Below, piece after piece: positions 21,701 to 29,135 of a DNA stretch of 64,000 nucleotides. The notes below the pieces were generated by a model. The model saw only the letters and a program-made list of their open reading frames with translations. It ran no database searches and had not been told where the DNA came from. Location of the stretch: NCBI RefSeq assembly GCF_033118175.1, contig NC_083693.1:29149981-29213980 (forward strand), read 5' to 3'. Both the position numbers and the translations under genes were made by a program. The stretch comes from Dama dama. Taxonomy: Eukaryota; Chordata; Mammalia; Artiodactyla; Cervidae. Positions within the stretch are counted from its first letter, which is position 1. Every line of letters starts with the position of its first letter.

Positions 21701-24700
21701 ATTATGACCTCACTTGGAAAGATGTGATGTATATCTTGGGACAAACGTTGACTCCTGACTCAAAGGCTCGAGTTTTGGGAAAAGCGGTTGCTTATGGAGA
21801 TGAATGGCTTGGTAATGAATCAGTGGGAAAGAGGGAGGACGAGATAACTGCCCTCCCCATAGGGAGTCAGGCAGTCCCAGCTACAGAACCAGACTGGGAC
21901 TATAACACTGCTAAAGGAAGATGGGATCAGAGTCATTTTGTCAGATGTATTCTTGAAGGACTCAGACAGGCGCGTTCTAAGCCTTTAAACTATGGCAAAC
22001 TGGCAGACATAGAACAAGAAGAGAAGGAAGCTCCTGGTAAATTCCTAGACAGACTGAGAGAAGCCCTTCGCAGATTCACTGAGATTGATCCCGAAAGTGA
22101 AGAGGGAAAAGTGATCTTAAAGGATAGATTTCTCACTCAGTCGGCTCCAGATATTCACCGTAAATTATCAAAACGGGCCTATGGACCAAATCAGTCTTTA
22201 GATAATCTATTACAACTGGCTCAGACAGTCTATTATGGAAGGGAATATGAAGAAAAGAAAGAAAGGCAGAGAAAGACGAAGGAAAAGGCGGAAGCCCTCG
22301 CAATGGCTATGAAAACCGTTCTTAAGCAGCCTGAGAAAAATGCCCAGAGGGACCCAGGTGAAAAGGGATGGGCTTGCTATTGCTGTGGAAAGGAGGGGCA
22401 TCTCAACGGGATTGCCCTCAGGCATCTAAGCCGCCCCCCGGCTCCATGTCCGGTCTGCAAGGGGCCACACTGGAGGAGAGACTGCCCCCAGAGGCGTAGG
22501 TCTCAGGGGTCTGACTCTCAAGACCATCAGGACTGAAGGTGCCCGGGGGTCCCCACACAAGCTCCAGTCCTAATTACACCTGAGGAGCCCCTGGTATTGA
22601 TAACGGTGGGAGGCCAATCCGTCAATTTCCTTTTAGATACTGGGGCAACTTATTCCGTGCTTTCTGAAGCCCCTGGCCCACTTTCTTCCCGATCCGCTTC
22701 CGTAATGGGACTGTCTGGACGAGCCAAAAGGTATTACTTCAGTTATTCTCTATCGTGCAACTGGGAGGAACTTGTGCCATCATTCATACCCAGTGCTGTA
22801 CATATATACCTGATATGAGCACTATTGTTACTCATTTTACTAAACACATGAGCAAGATGATTGGGGCCATGGATATTCCTGAAGCCTCGATTGCCTCACT
22901 TTGGGAGACGTTAACTAGTTACCCATGGTGGAAATCTACCTTAATTACAATAATTCTGATTGTTTTGTTTTTGCTGTTTGCTCCCTGCATCTGTAACTGT
23001 GTAACTGGATTTGTTTCTAGTCGCATGAAAGCTTTTAGGTTACAAATGGTTGCTCAAACTCCTGCTATCACTGCAACTTCTCCTGACTACTATTTGGGGC
23101 CCCTGGGTCAGACATCCTCACTATGAGGATTAGGAGAATATGTTGCCTCACCAATTTAGGGACAACGCCCCTTGTCAGCTCGGAAGCAGTTATGGAATGA
23201 GAACGACGCCCCTTTTCCCTAGGCAACATAATTCTCCTAAAAGAAAAGGGGGGAATGAGAGAGTCATTTCCTAGGCAGGTTGATAAGAAGTCTAGGGGTC
23301 CCCAAGGAAAGAGAGGTCTGGGATATTCAAGGAGGAAGAAAGGACAAACTTTTTTTTCTCTTCTACATTCCTTAGGATTATATAACAATAATGTATCCTG
23401 TCTGAGGACAGTCTTTGGATCAAACCCTCTGGCTAATTCTGTTATCTTAAAATGTAAATTATGGGAGTAGGTCTGGTCTTTACAAGGATGTATCCTGCCT
23501 GAGGACAATCTTTGGATTAAACCTTCTAGCCAACTCTGTTATCTTAAAATGTAAATTATGGGAGTGGGTCTGGTGAGGTCTTTGCAACCTCCAGACATTC
23601 TTTGGATTCATTGGAGAGTATATAACTCCATTGCTAACACTAGCAAAGGGGGTACTCTTTTGCCCCCTTCTGATGCCTATGTCAGAAGCTTTCTCTATCT
23701 CCTTTATACTTTAATAAAACTTTATTACACACACACACACACAAAACAGTGTGGTTCTGGAGCATGAAAAGACAGACCGATGGCACAGAGTAGAGAGTCC
23801 AGAAACAGATCCACGTACCTGTGAAGATGCAGAATATGATAAAGATGGCATTTCAGGTCATTGGGGGGAAAGATGGACTTTTAAATACATGTTGTTGTGA
23901 CAACTAGATAGCATTTTCTAAAACAAGTTTGTACATTTTCTTTAAGGCTTGGTGGCACATGCCAACGTCCTCCCAAGATGAACGCTACATCGCCCACTAC
24001 AGTAGCTCTCTTAAGGGCTTGACAAGTGAAATCACAGACACACACGTACTCAAACACAAAGAACTCAGGCTGCTTAATAGATTGGAACCCATGCTCTCCA
24101 GAATCTCTCCCAGTCCACAGTCCACTAAGCCCTGTTCTCTGTGTTGCTCTCAGCTTTCAGCACTTGGCGGGTTGATCCCAGCTCATGGCCCACAGCTGTC
24201 ACGCCCACTCGGCAGGGATACCAGCGGACAGCCGTGTACTGGCCAGTGGGCCCTGCCTGCAAGGCTGCTGGGTTTTCCAGCTGCCACGGCACATCCAAGG
24301 ACTTCTCTTCCTGCTCAGAAAGGGCTTGGTGCCATGAGTTCCCAAACATCCCCTCACAAACCTTGCCTCCTGGGGAGCCAGGAATGAGGTTCCAGTGGAG
24401 ACCAGATCTGGAGAAGGGAACCCAACCCAGGCAATGGCAGGGAACCAGGCGAGCCCCCACTGACCTCATCAAAGGTGATTTCTTCAGAGTCCCAGTTCTC
24501 AATATTGAAGAGCATGACTACTCGGCCATACTTGTCCCGAGTGGAGAGGACACCAGGGTAGCCAGCCTCGACGGTGCAGCGGATGGCCTCCAGGGACAGG
24601 CTGTCGAAGAGCTCTGGGTACTGCAGCCGGAAGTTCACGTAGCCTGGCAGAGGGGGAGCAGAGGAGGCCCCTCAGGGAGCCAGCCCCTCCCGGGGTGGCA

Positions 24701-27700
24701 CGTGTGGGCATGCAGAGACCCAGGCTCCTGCCTGGCTCCTCATCTACATGCTGTGTATAACCCGGCAGGGTACTCAACCTTTCTGTACCCCAAGTTTCCC
24801 CTCCAAAAGACAGAAGGATAATACTGGCCTATCTCGCCAAGTTGCTGTGGTAATCAAACAAGATTCCAGGTACGCTCCGGTCTAGCACAGGGAACTGTGC
24901 TCAACGTTGCGTGGCAGCCTGGATGGGAGAGGAGTTTGGGGGGAAGGATGGCTGTTAATTGGCTATATCCTAATACAAAATAAAAAGTGGGGAAAAATGC
25001 ATGGATTTTTTCCAGGTATGAATGCCATCAGTAAACTGTACAAAAATAAGGTGTAATCCTAAATCTGAGGACAGCTATTACTGGTTATTTTTCTCTTTCC
25101 CAAGAGTAGATGCACAGGTGTTTCCGTTGGACACAGGGTTAGCTGAGCAGGGGTAGGGAAATGATCCCCAGATAAAATCCAAACCCCAGGCAGGACACAG
25201 AGGTCCCTTCTAATTTCAGCGGGACTTCCACTACCCACCAACCACATCCTGAACCATCCTGATTGGGTCCCTTCTTCTCTGCGGTTGTCTCCTCCAACAG
25301 ACCCTGGAGGTGCCAGGCTCAGAGGAGGAGTTTGGGAGGCATTTGCCAAGGGAAAGCCACTGACCTCCTTGCTGTTCCTCCAACACCCCAGTCACGTTCC
25401 CACCACCGTTTTTGTCCTTGCTATACCCTCTGCCTTATTGCTCTTTCCTCAAGCATCTCACTTCTTTTTAGTTTTTCTTTAAAAGTTTCCTTTGCACTAG
25501 AGCCTTCCTAATCATTTTGCCTAAAACTTCAACCCCTCAGTCCTTTATATCCACCTCTTTTGTTTTTCTCTGTATATTTTTAATTGTCTGGTTTATTATT
25601 TCTACCATTAGACTATCAGGGCTACGAGGGCAGGCAGTTCTTGTCTATTTTGTTCTCGGCTGCATCCTTTGGCCTGAAACAGCCCTTGGCACAGAGCAAC
25701 AGTGAATTAACATTTATAGAAGGAAGGAAGGAGTTAGGAGAAGGACTCCCCTGGCAGTCCAGGGGTTAAGATTCTAGGCTCCCACTGCAGGGGTGTGCTG
25801 GTGGATATCTGGTGGAGGAACTAAGGTCCCACAGCACCCCACCCCACCCCCCCAAAAAAAAAAACAACAGAGTAATGAAAAAAAAATTTTTTTAAGAAGA
25901 AGGAGAGAAAAAAAAGAAGGAGAATCATTAGGTTGCTGAGCGCCTGCTCAGACATCGTTCCCTCCAACAGCACCAAAGACTTGATTCCCTTAGGACACTG
26001 GTCTTCATCCAATGGGCGTGGCCGGGGAGGTTCAGTCCTCTGGGCTCACTCCCAGGGCAGGCACCATCTTCAATTCCACTCTTTGTGAGGTTTGGGTACT
26101 TGCGAGGAATCAGGCTCATACCCACCTTCCAAGCAGCGCTCCAGAGCCAAAGCCTGGGAGGGGCCCGGTGGGAGCGAGGAGGGAGCAGGGGTTGGAGCGG
26201 GAGCTCTGGCATCTCGGGCTCCCAGTATGGGTGGCTAAGTTCTGCTCACTGAGAGTGGAAAGACGCGCCGGATCTCCAGGAATCTGGTCCTGCCAGACTC
26301 ACTCATTGTCAGAACTGAAAAGGATCTCAGAGACTATTCAGTTCACACACCCATTTTACAGATGAGAAGGAGGTTCAGATAGTCACTTGACAGAGCATGG
26401 GAGGGAGTTGGAGTGGGCAGTCTCCGCAGTGCCTGAATGAGGGGCCACAGCATCCTCATGACTTTTCCCTCTCACTCCCAACCCCCGCAACCTTCCTGGG
26501 GCCTCACCTCTAAGCAGCTCGTAGGCGCGCCCCACGTGGAACTTGCGCGCGCGGATGAAGCGCAGGAAGAAGGCGCTGTCTTTTCCCTGCACCCTCTCCG
26601 CCACGGCCACGGCCAGCTCCTGCCCGGAGGCCGCCTCCGCCTGCACCAGCTCCTGCAGCTCCCGCACCGCCTCCTCCCGGGTCTCCTCCTTCTCGTTCAG
26701 CTCGTCCTTGGCCTGCAGCAGGAGCGGGGTGCAGGCACGAAGTCAGGTAGGCGAGGTGCGGGAGGCTCCTCCCGGGGCCAGACCGGCGGACGGGCAGAGG
26801 GCACGGCATCAGCGCTGGCAGCAGCTCAGACTGCCCGTTATATTTGGAGAAAATTAGGGCAAACTGCTCATCCTGGGTTTGTTTGCAGGAGACGGCCAAA
26901 GGGCTAAATGTTTCTAACCACAACAACCTATGCTTACTGGAGCCCTGAATTAGCACACTGCTAAGTCCTGTAGATACGTTTGAAAAAAAAAAAAAAAATT
27001 ATTGATTTGTCTGCTCTGGGTCTTAGTTGCAGCCCGCAGGAGGCATGGGGTTGCAAAGAGTCGGACACGACTGAGAGACTCACACACACCTTCGAACTCC
27101 TAGTTCGGGCATGTGAAATCCCAGTTCCCTGACCAGGAATGGAACCTGGGTCTCTTGCACTGGGAGGGCAGAGTCTTAGCCCCTGGACCACCAGGGAAGT
27201 CCAATACATGTTTTTAAATCTTGGCCACGGTCCATCACAGGAAGGTTGTATTCTTATCCCGCATTTCTCAGGGTGAGCAGACTGAGGCTCATAGAGGTTG
27301 AGATATTCTTGCCCAAGATCACCCAGATAAAAAGAGGTGAAGCTGAAACTCCTGATCAGATTGAACTGTTAATTGCTTCACTCTGCTGCATCCCAGGTTC
27401 ATTTCTGATCTTCTCAAAATTAAAGATACCATTAATTAAAAAAAAAAAATTAAAGATACCAGTCAGATGGCAGCCTGCCCTCTCCCTCCCATTCCTCCCC
27501 TTGGATGAGCCTGGAGAAATCCTCAGCATGCCAGGGGCGGTTCTTTCCTTGGCTGGGATGAGGGGTGAAGGCAGGTCTGGGGGAACTCGGAGCAGCTTTC
27601 CCTTGAGATGCCCAGGGAGCAGAGATGGAAGCCAGGAGCCCAGGGCCAGCTCAACCCCAGGCCAGCTCTGCCACACTCGGATGCTCTCTGAGCTGGTCCA

Positions 27701-28767
27701 ACAACCTTCTTTCATAGACATGGAAGACAGGACCCGAAGAGGGAAAGCGGTTTGCTCAAGATCACATAGCAAGTTGGAAGTGGATGTGATATTAGGCCTC
27801 GTGCCCTTTCCTATTCAGCCGGGGGCAGCAGCTGTACCCGTCCTCTCTAAGACCATAGCAAATCAGGGTTCCTCACATCTGAGTCTAGGATGATCCCTGG
27901 TCCAGAAGCCCTAGGTCCCAGCCTTGGTTTCAGGGAACCCTGTTGATGCCATAATCTTAGAATAGGGTGGCCTGGACATCTGGTCGACCCAATTGCTACC
28001 ATGACCCTGACTTTCAGAATAGCCCCTAGAACAAGCCAGTCCTTTAGGTCCAGAATGACCTGGAGGGCTGGTACTGGACCCCTTCTACAGCAGAGAGGAT
28101 GTTATCAGTATTCCCTTATGTTGGGACTACCATGATGGTCCAGTGGCTGAGACTCTGTGCTCCCAATGAGGGGAACCCAGGTTCGATCCCTGATCAGGGC
28201 ACTAGATCTCACATACTGTGACTAACAGCTCCTGCATACCACAGCTAAAGATCCCATATGCTGCAACTAAGACCCAGCACAGCCAAATAAATAAATAAAT
28301 ATATTCCCCCTTGTTGCCTCCCTACCTGTCCCTTCACACACCCCCGGGCCACCTCACCTTCTGCAGGGTGTGGCGGGGCAGCTGGCTGCATGGGCCAAAG
28401 ACAGGTCCATGGTCTTTGGTTGTAAGCCTCTCCAGTTGGGCACGGAGCTCCTGTTCCTCCTCAGGGACCATGCGGAATGTGCCCGCCTGAGGAAGGAGAA
28501 GCCAGGAAAAGAGAGGAAGAGGCCCCCATCAGCCTGAGCAAGCCAGCCAAATGGGTCTGCTCATATCCCAAGCTAGTGCTTTTGCCCAAGGTCACTGTTG
28601 AACTTCCTCCCCGTGGGTGGGGTCAGGGACTACCGAGAGGTTTGAAGGGTGAATGCCCATAACCCTGAGGAGAGCAGACAATGGAGAAACAAGGAGGAAG
28701 GAAAGGAAGGAGGGAAGGTGGACAGGGAGGAGCCCCAGGGCACGGGGGTACTCACCCCCTCTGACAT
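15597..28767 (-). CDS. RLBP1: RLBP1, cellular retinaldehyde-binding protein (CRALBP), complete coding sequence in 7 exons
   Basis: Seven minus-strand segments (28756-28767, 28358-28486, 26508-26712, 24465-24643, 17973-18131, 16082-16192, 15597-15755) join without a phase break into 317 residues, the known CRALBP length. CRALBP is a soluble carrier of 11-cis-retinal and 11-cis-retinol in retinal pigment epithelium and Mueller glia. It speeds visual-cycle isomerisation and protects the ligand from light. Residues 1-47 are an acidic tail (MSEGAGTFRMVPEEE). An all-helical CRAL-TRIO N part follows (ARKFHVGRAYELLRG), then the CRAL-TRIO lipid-binding domain ([72 protein letters not shown]). All splice sites are GT-AG and no disabling lesion is seen. 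The 6.3 kb intron 18132-24464 hosts an endogenous retrovirus in opposite orientation. Confidence 0.97.
15756..16081 (-). other. RLBP1 last intron
   Basis: 326 bp. No repeat or ORF of note. Confidence 0.7.
16082..16192 (-). CDS. RLBP1: RLBP1 coding exon (DSFPARFKAIHF...KLLQR)
   Basis: 37 codons, phase 0 at both ends, acceptor CCCTGCAG and donor GTGAGT. Contains the [16 protein letters not shown] core of the lipid-binding domain. Confidence 0.96.
16578..16805 (+). mobile_element. BovB LINE 3' end (5'-truncated)
   Basis: AAAGACCCGGATGCTAGGAA, GAGGATGAGATGGCTGGGTG, TGCAGTCCATGGGGTCGCAA, ending ACTGAACAACAACAA. Confidence 0.85.
16878..17525 (-). mobile_element. BovB LINE 3' end
   Basis: Starts with the antisense tail TTCAGTTCAGTTCAGTCGCT and continues ~650 bp into the 3' part of the element. 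The reverse strand reads a degraded endonuclease/RT-downstream frame. Confidence 0.88.
17973..18131 (-). CDS. RLBP1: RLBP1 coding exon (ILQAYC...VDMLQ)
   Basis: 53 codons, phase 0 at both ends, donor GTGAGG. The acceptor needed to keep residues ILQ is GTGCCCAAG; a stronger-looking TTGCAG lies nine bases further into the exon (see findings). Contains [17 protein letters not shown], part of the retinoid pocket. Confidence 0.94.
18206..18545 (+). mobile_element. Long tRNA-derived SINE (CHR/Bov-tA class) with (GAAA)n tail
   Basis: tRNA-like head GGTTCAGTGGTAAAGAATCC, then ACTAAGCCCTTGCGCC, AGAGAAGCCACTGCAATGAG, and a GAAAGAAA tail. Confidence 0.8.
18620..19833 (+). mobile_element. L1 LINE fragments
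   Basis: 18620-19050 has CTAAATGTCCACCAATGTTC and AATTATGGTATATTCACACT, typical of an L1 3' segment. 19090-19833 has AATAGGATCAGGAACAAGAT and AGAAAAGCCCTGAAAAAGAG, typical of ORF2. Both are decayed. Confidence 0.65.
19836..20780 (+). mobile_element. BovB (RTE-clade) LINE, 5'-truncated, with reverse transcriptase remnant
   Basis: The translated frame 19934-20263 contains YADDTTLMAES, the catalytic motif of the BovB reverse transcriptase, and NIQKTKIMASGP. After the frame ends the copy continues to the BovB 3' end GAGTCAGACACGACTGAGTG. It appears inserted into the preceding L1. Stops and frameshifts make it non-functional. Confidence 0.9.
20793..20804 (+). repeat. Left target-site duplication of the retroviral copy
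   Basis: AAAACAGTGTGG, preceded by TT, so the site reads TT/AAAA as expected for L1-type endonuclease nicking. An exact copy is at 23743-23754. The G run makes the right edge ambiguous by up to two bases. Confidence 0.8.
20805..20987 (+). repeat. 5' R-U5 of the retroviral copy
   Basis: R (to about 20885) is identical by eye to the 3' copy at 23650-23730 and includes AATAAA at 20868-20873. U5 continues and ends in CA at 20987, three bases before the primer binding site. There is no U3 to its left; BovB sequence lies there instead. Confidence 0.85.
20991..21008 (+). other. Retroviral primer binding site, tRNA-Pro type
   Basis: TGGGGGCTCGTCCGGGAT is the 18-nt complement of the tRNA-Pro 3' end that is typical of gammaretroviruses. 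Confidence 0.92.
21022..22536 (+). CDS. gag: Endogenous retroviral gag polyprotein, uninterrupted 504-codon frame
   Basis: Structural polyprotein. Matrix-like residues 1-~95 (LTPLNCILKNWDRF, GGSLKYNTVLQLDRF), proline-rich linker with a PSAP late-domain motif (103-106), capsid (~190-410) with a major-homology-like region around 329-350 (EQEEKEAPGKFLDRLREAL), charged KKERQRK stretch, and a nucleocapsid with two zinc knuckles. Knuckle 1 has Cys452, Cys455 and His460 but its last Cys position holds Ala. Knuckle 2 (476-488) is complete as CX2CX3HX4C. The open frame begins Met-Arg, with no Gly2 for myristoylation, only 13 bases after the primer binding site, so the normal leader is absent. The TGA stop is followed in the same frame by protease, the gammaretroviral readthrough layout. 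Whether it is expressed is unknown. Confidence 0.88.
   Translation: MRANNSSLTPLNCILKNWDRFDPQGLKKTHLVFLCDTAWPRYPLEDGDRWPVGGSLKYNTVLQLDRFCKKQGKWVEVAYELPFFSLQNMPDLCPKGVDLGVKPSAPPCLPTLPLYPGLQAEVQTTLVSVETQTIEVRDEREDRRQRDKEKQVSPIYPWDMCRADRETEGQPLMLLPLHEVPTGRNYQSMRVNKPFSYQEIQKIKEDLGDYLEDPEKYIRAFKGVTLHYDLTWKDVMYILGQTLTPDSKARVLGKAVAYGDEWLGNESVGKREDEITALPIGSQAVPATEPDWDYNTAKGRWDQSHFVRCILEGLRQARSKPLNYGKLADIEQEEKEAPGKFLDRLREALRRFTEIDPESEEGKVILKDRFLTQSAPDIHRKLSKRAYGPNQSLDNLLQLAQTVYYGREYEEKKERQRKTKEKAEALAMAMKTVLKQPEKNAQRDPGEKGWACYCCGKEGHLNGIALRHLSRPPAPCPVCKGPHWRRDCPQRRRSQGSDSQDHQD
22537..22768 (+). pseudogene. pro: Retroviral protease, truncated
   Basis: In the gag frame after its TGA: PLVLITVGGQSVNFLLDTGA, with LDTGAT as the aspartic-protease active site. 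Recognisable protease ends by about 22765, where the sequence passes into env. The frame then stops at 22816-22818. The C-terminal protease half and all of RT/IN are missing. Confidence 0.85.
22755..23126 (+). pseudogene. env: Retroviral env, transmembrane subunit tail only
   Basis: Reading frame 3 shows the CX6CC motif of gamma-type TM (codons 22773-22799), a membrane-proximal WETLTSYPWWKS, a hydrophobic anchor (LITIILIVLFLLFAP, ~22940-22985), a Cys-rich juxtamembrane stretch and a short cytoplasmic tail with TGA at 23124-23126. The surface subunit, cleavage site, fusion peptide and upstream heptads are absent, so it cannot form an entry protein. Confidence 0.85.
23239..23253 (+). other. Retroviral polypurine tract
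   Basis: AAAAGAAAAGGGGGG, just before U3, which starts TGAGAGAGTC at 23256. Confidence 0.85.
23392..23573 (+). repeat. Two-copy tandem repeat in retroviral U3 (period 97 bp)
   Basis: Copy 1 (23392-~23476) and copy 2 (23489-~23573) both run from TGTATCCTG through GAGGACA and TTATCTTAAAATGTAAATTA to GGGTCTGG or AGGTCTGG. This is the placement and form of gammaretroviral enhancer repeats. Confidence 0.85.
23619..23625 (+). promoter_or_regulatory. TATA box of retroviral U3
   Basis: TATATAA, about 30 bases before the G run that starts R. The predicted cap site therefore coincides with the left end of the insertion at 20805. Confidence 0.8.
23743..23754 (+). repeat. Right target-site duplication of the retroviral copy
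   Basis: Exact second copy of AAAACAGTGTGG, directly after the (AC)6 tail. Confidence 0.8.
24465..24643 (-). CDS. RLBP1: RLBP1 coding exon (YVNFRLQYPELF...ITFDE)
   Basis: Two bases completing a split Gly codon plus 59 codons. Acceptor CTGCCAG, donor GTCAGT. Starts the CRAL-TRIO domain with [20 protein letters not shown]. Confidence 0.95.
24644..26507 (-). other. RLBP1 intron
   Basis: Holds an L1 3'-end scrap (24940-24998, ATTGGCTATATCCTAATACA), a CHR SINE (25743-25862) and a MIR-like piece near 26315-26395. The rest is unique-looking. Confidence 0.6.
25743..25862 (+). mobile_element. CHR-type SINE, diverged
   Basis: GGACTCCCCTGGCAGTCCAG, GGTTAAGATTCTAGGCTCCC, GGAACTAAGGTCCCACAG, A-rich tail. 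Confidence 0.75.
26508..26712 (-). CDS. RLBP1: RLBP1 coding exon (AKDELNEKEE...AYELLR)
   Basis: 68 codons plus one base. Acceptor GCTGCAG, donor GTGAGG. A helical, charged segment (KDELNEKEETREEAVRELQE) followed by the conserved FLRFIRARKFHVGRAYELLR. The exon is CpG-rich, which creates long spurious antisense frames. Confidence 0.96.
26983..27203 (-). mobile_element. CHR-type SINE with internal BovA-end segment
   Basis: The flanks read as an antisense CHR SINE (TGGGTCTTAGTTGCAGCCCG; TTCCCTGACCAGGAATGGAA; ACCACCAGGGAAGTCC). The interior 27046-27080 reads GGGGTTGCAAAGAGTCGGAC, the BovA/BovB 3' end. Confidence 0.75.
28124..28303 (+). mobile_element. CHR-type SINE
   Basis: GGTCCAGTGGCTGAGACTCT, GGTTCGATCCCTGATCAGGG, CTGCAACTAAGACCCAGCAC and an (AAAT)n tail. 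Confidence 0.88.
28358..28486 (-). CDS. RLBP1: RLBP1 second coding exon
   Basis: 43 codons, phase 0 at both ends; acceptor CCTCAG, donor GTGAGG. Encodes AGTFRMVPEEEQELRAQLER to the exon end HTLQK. Confidence 0.95.
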
Positions 28768-28791
28768 GCTGTCTCTGGAAGACTGGGAGAG
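28756..28791 (-). CDS. RLBP1: RLBP1 first coding exon (24-nt 5' UTR plus MSEG)
   Basis: A 36-nt micro-exon: acceptor TCTGCAG, 24 untranslated bases, ATG at 28765-28767, Met-Ser-Glu-Gly, donor GTGAGT. The exon is too short to stand out as an ORF. The next exon continues Ala-Gly-Thr-Phe-Arg in phase. Confidence 0.9.
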
Positions 28792-29018
28792 CTGCAGACA
28801 AAGAAGGAGCCCACTCTGTCTGTCCTGGCCTCTCAAGGCAGCTTCCTTCCTAGGGGAGGCATGGAGAAGTTCTTCTGTTATTGTCTCAGAACAATGACTC
28901 TCAGACTTTTGAGTGCATCAGAGCAACATGAGACATTTGCTAAGAATACAGATGCCTTGGCCCTGTGTCTGACTCTGAACTAGGGACCAGACATCTGTAT
29001 TTTAAAGCAGCACCCCAG

Positions 29019-29135
29019 GGACTTCCTTCATGATCCAGTGGTTAAGACTCCGTGCCTCCAGTTCAGGGGACCCGGGTTTAATCCTTGGTTGGTAAACTAA
29101 GATCCCACCTGCTATGTGGCACAGTCAAAGAAAAC
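29019..29135 (+). mobile_element. CHR-type SINE with 15-bp target duplication
   Basis: Flanked by AAAGCAGCACCCCAG on both sides (29004-29018 and 29136-29150). Body GATCCAGTGGTTAAGACTCC. It interrupts a MER5-like hAT fragment (28905 onward). Confidence 0.9.

Larger units (their letters stand above)
23256..23730 (+). repeat. 3' U3-R of the retroviral copy (no U5)
   Basis: U3 starts with TG after the polypurine tract and holds a tandem repeat and a TATA box. R starts at the G run near 23648 and includes AATAAA at 23713-23718. The sequence leaves the LTR after TTATTACAC, about 12 bases past AATAAA, where U5 would follow in a true LTR. Confidence 0.85.
20805..23742 (+). mobile_element. Class I (gammaretrovirus-like) endogenous retrovirus copied from RNA (R-U5-gag-pro-env TM-U3-R)
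   Basis: Order seen: R-U5 (20805-20987), tRNA-Pro-type primer binding site (20991-21008), gag (21022-22536), protease start (22537-~22765), env transmembrane tail (~22765-23126), polypurine tract (23239-23253), U3 (23256-~23647), R (~23648-23730), then (AC)6. There is no U3 on the left and no U5 on the right. The same 12 bases, AAAACAGTGTGG, flank both ends (20793-20804 and 23743-23754). These features fit LINE-mediated retroposition of a viral transcript rather than integrase-mediated insertion. RT, RNase H, integrase and the env surface subunit are missing. It is antisense to the host gene RLBP1. Confidence 0.85.
18132..24464 (-). other. Large RLBP1 intron (6.3 kb)
   Basis: Nearly all of it is mobile DNA: a SINE (18206-18545), L1 fragments (18620-19833), BovB (19836-20780) and the retroviral copy (20805-23742). 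23760-24460 is unique-looking. Confidence 0.75.
26713..28357 (-). other. RLBP1 intron
   Basis: Holds a chimeric antisense SINE (26983-27203), MIR-like sequence near 27255-27335 and again near 27720-27790, and a CHR SINE (28124-28303). Confidence 0.6.

Noticed and set aside
20805..23742. Interpretation as a conventional provirus with a truncated 5' LTR
   Set aside because: This would not explain the missing U5 on the right, the start at the predicted cap site, or the 12-bp flanking repeat. Kept only as an alternative to be tested.
24141..24821. 226-codon plus-strand ORF
   Set aside because: Overlaps RLBP1 exon 24465-24643 on the opposite strand; the openness comes from GC-rich exon complement, with no family features.
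26437..26956. Several >100-codon frames on both strands
   Set aside because: Shadows of the CpG-rich RLBP1 exon 26508-26712; low-complexity Ala/Gly/Arg or Ser/Cys composition.
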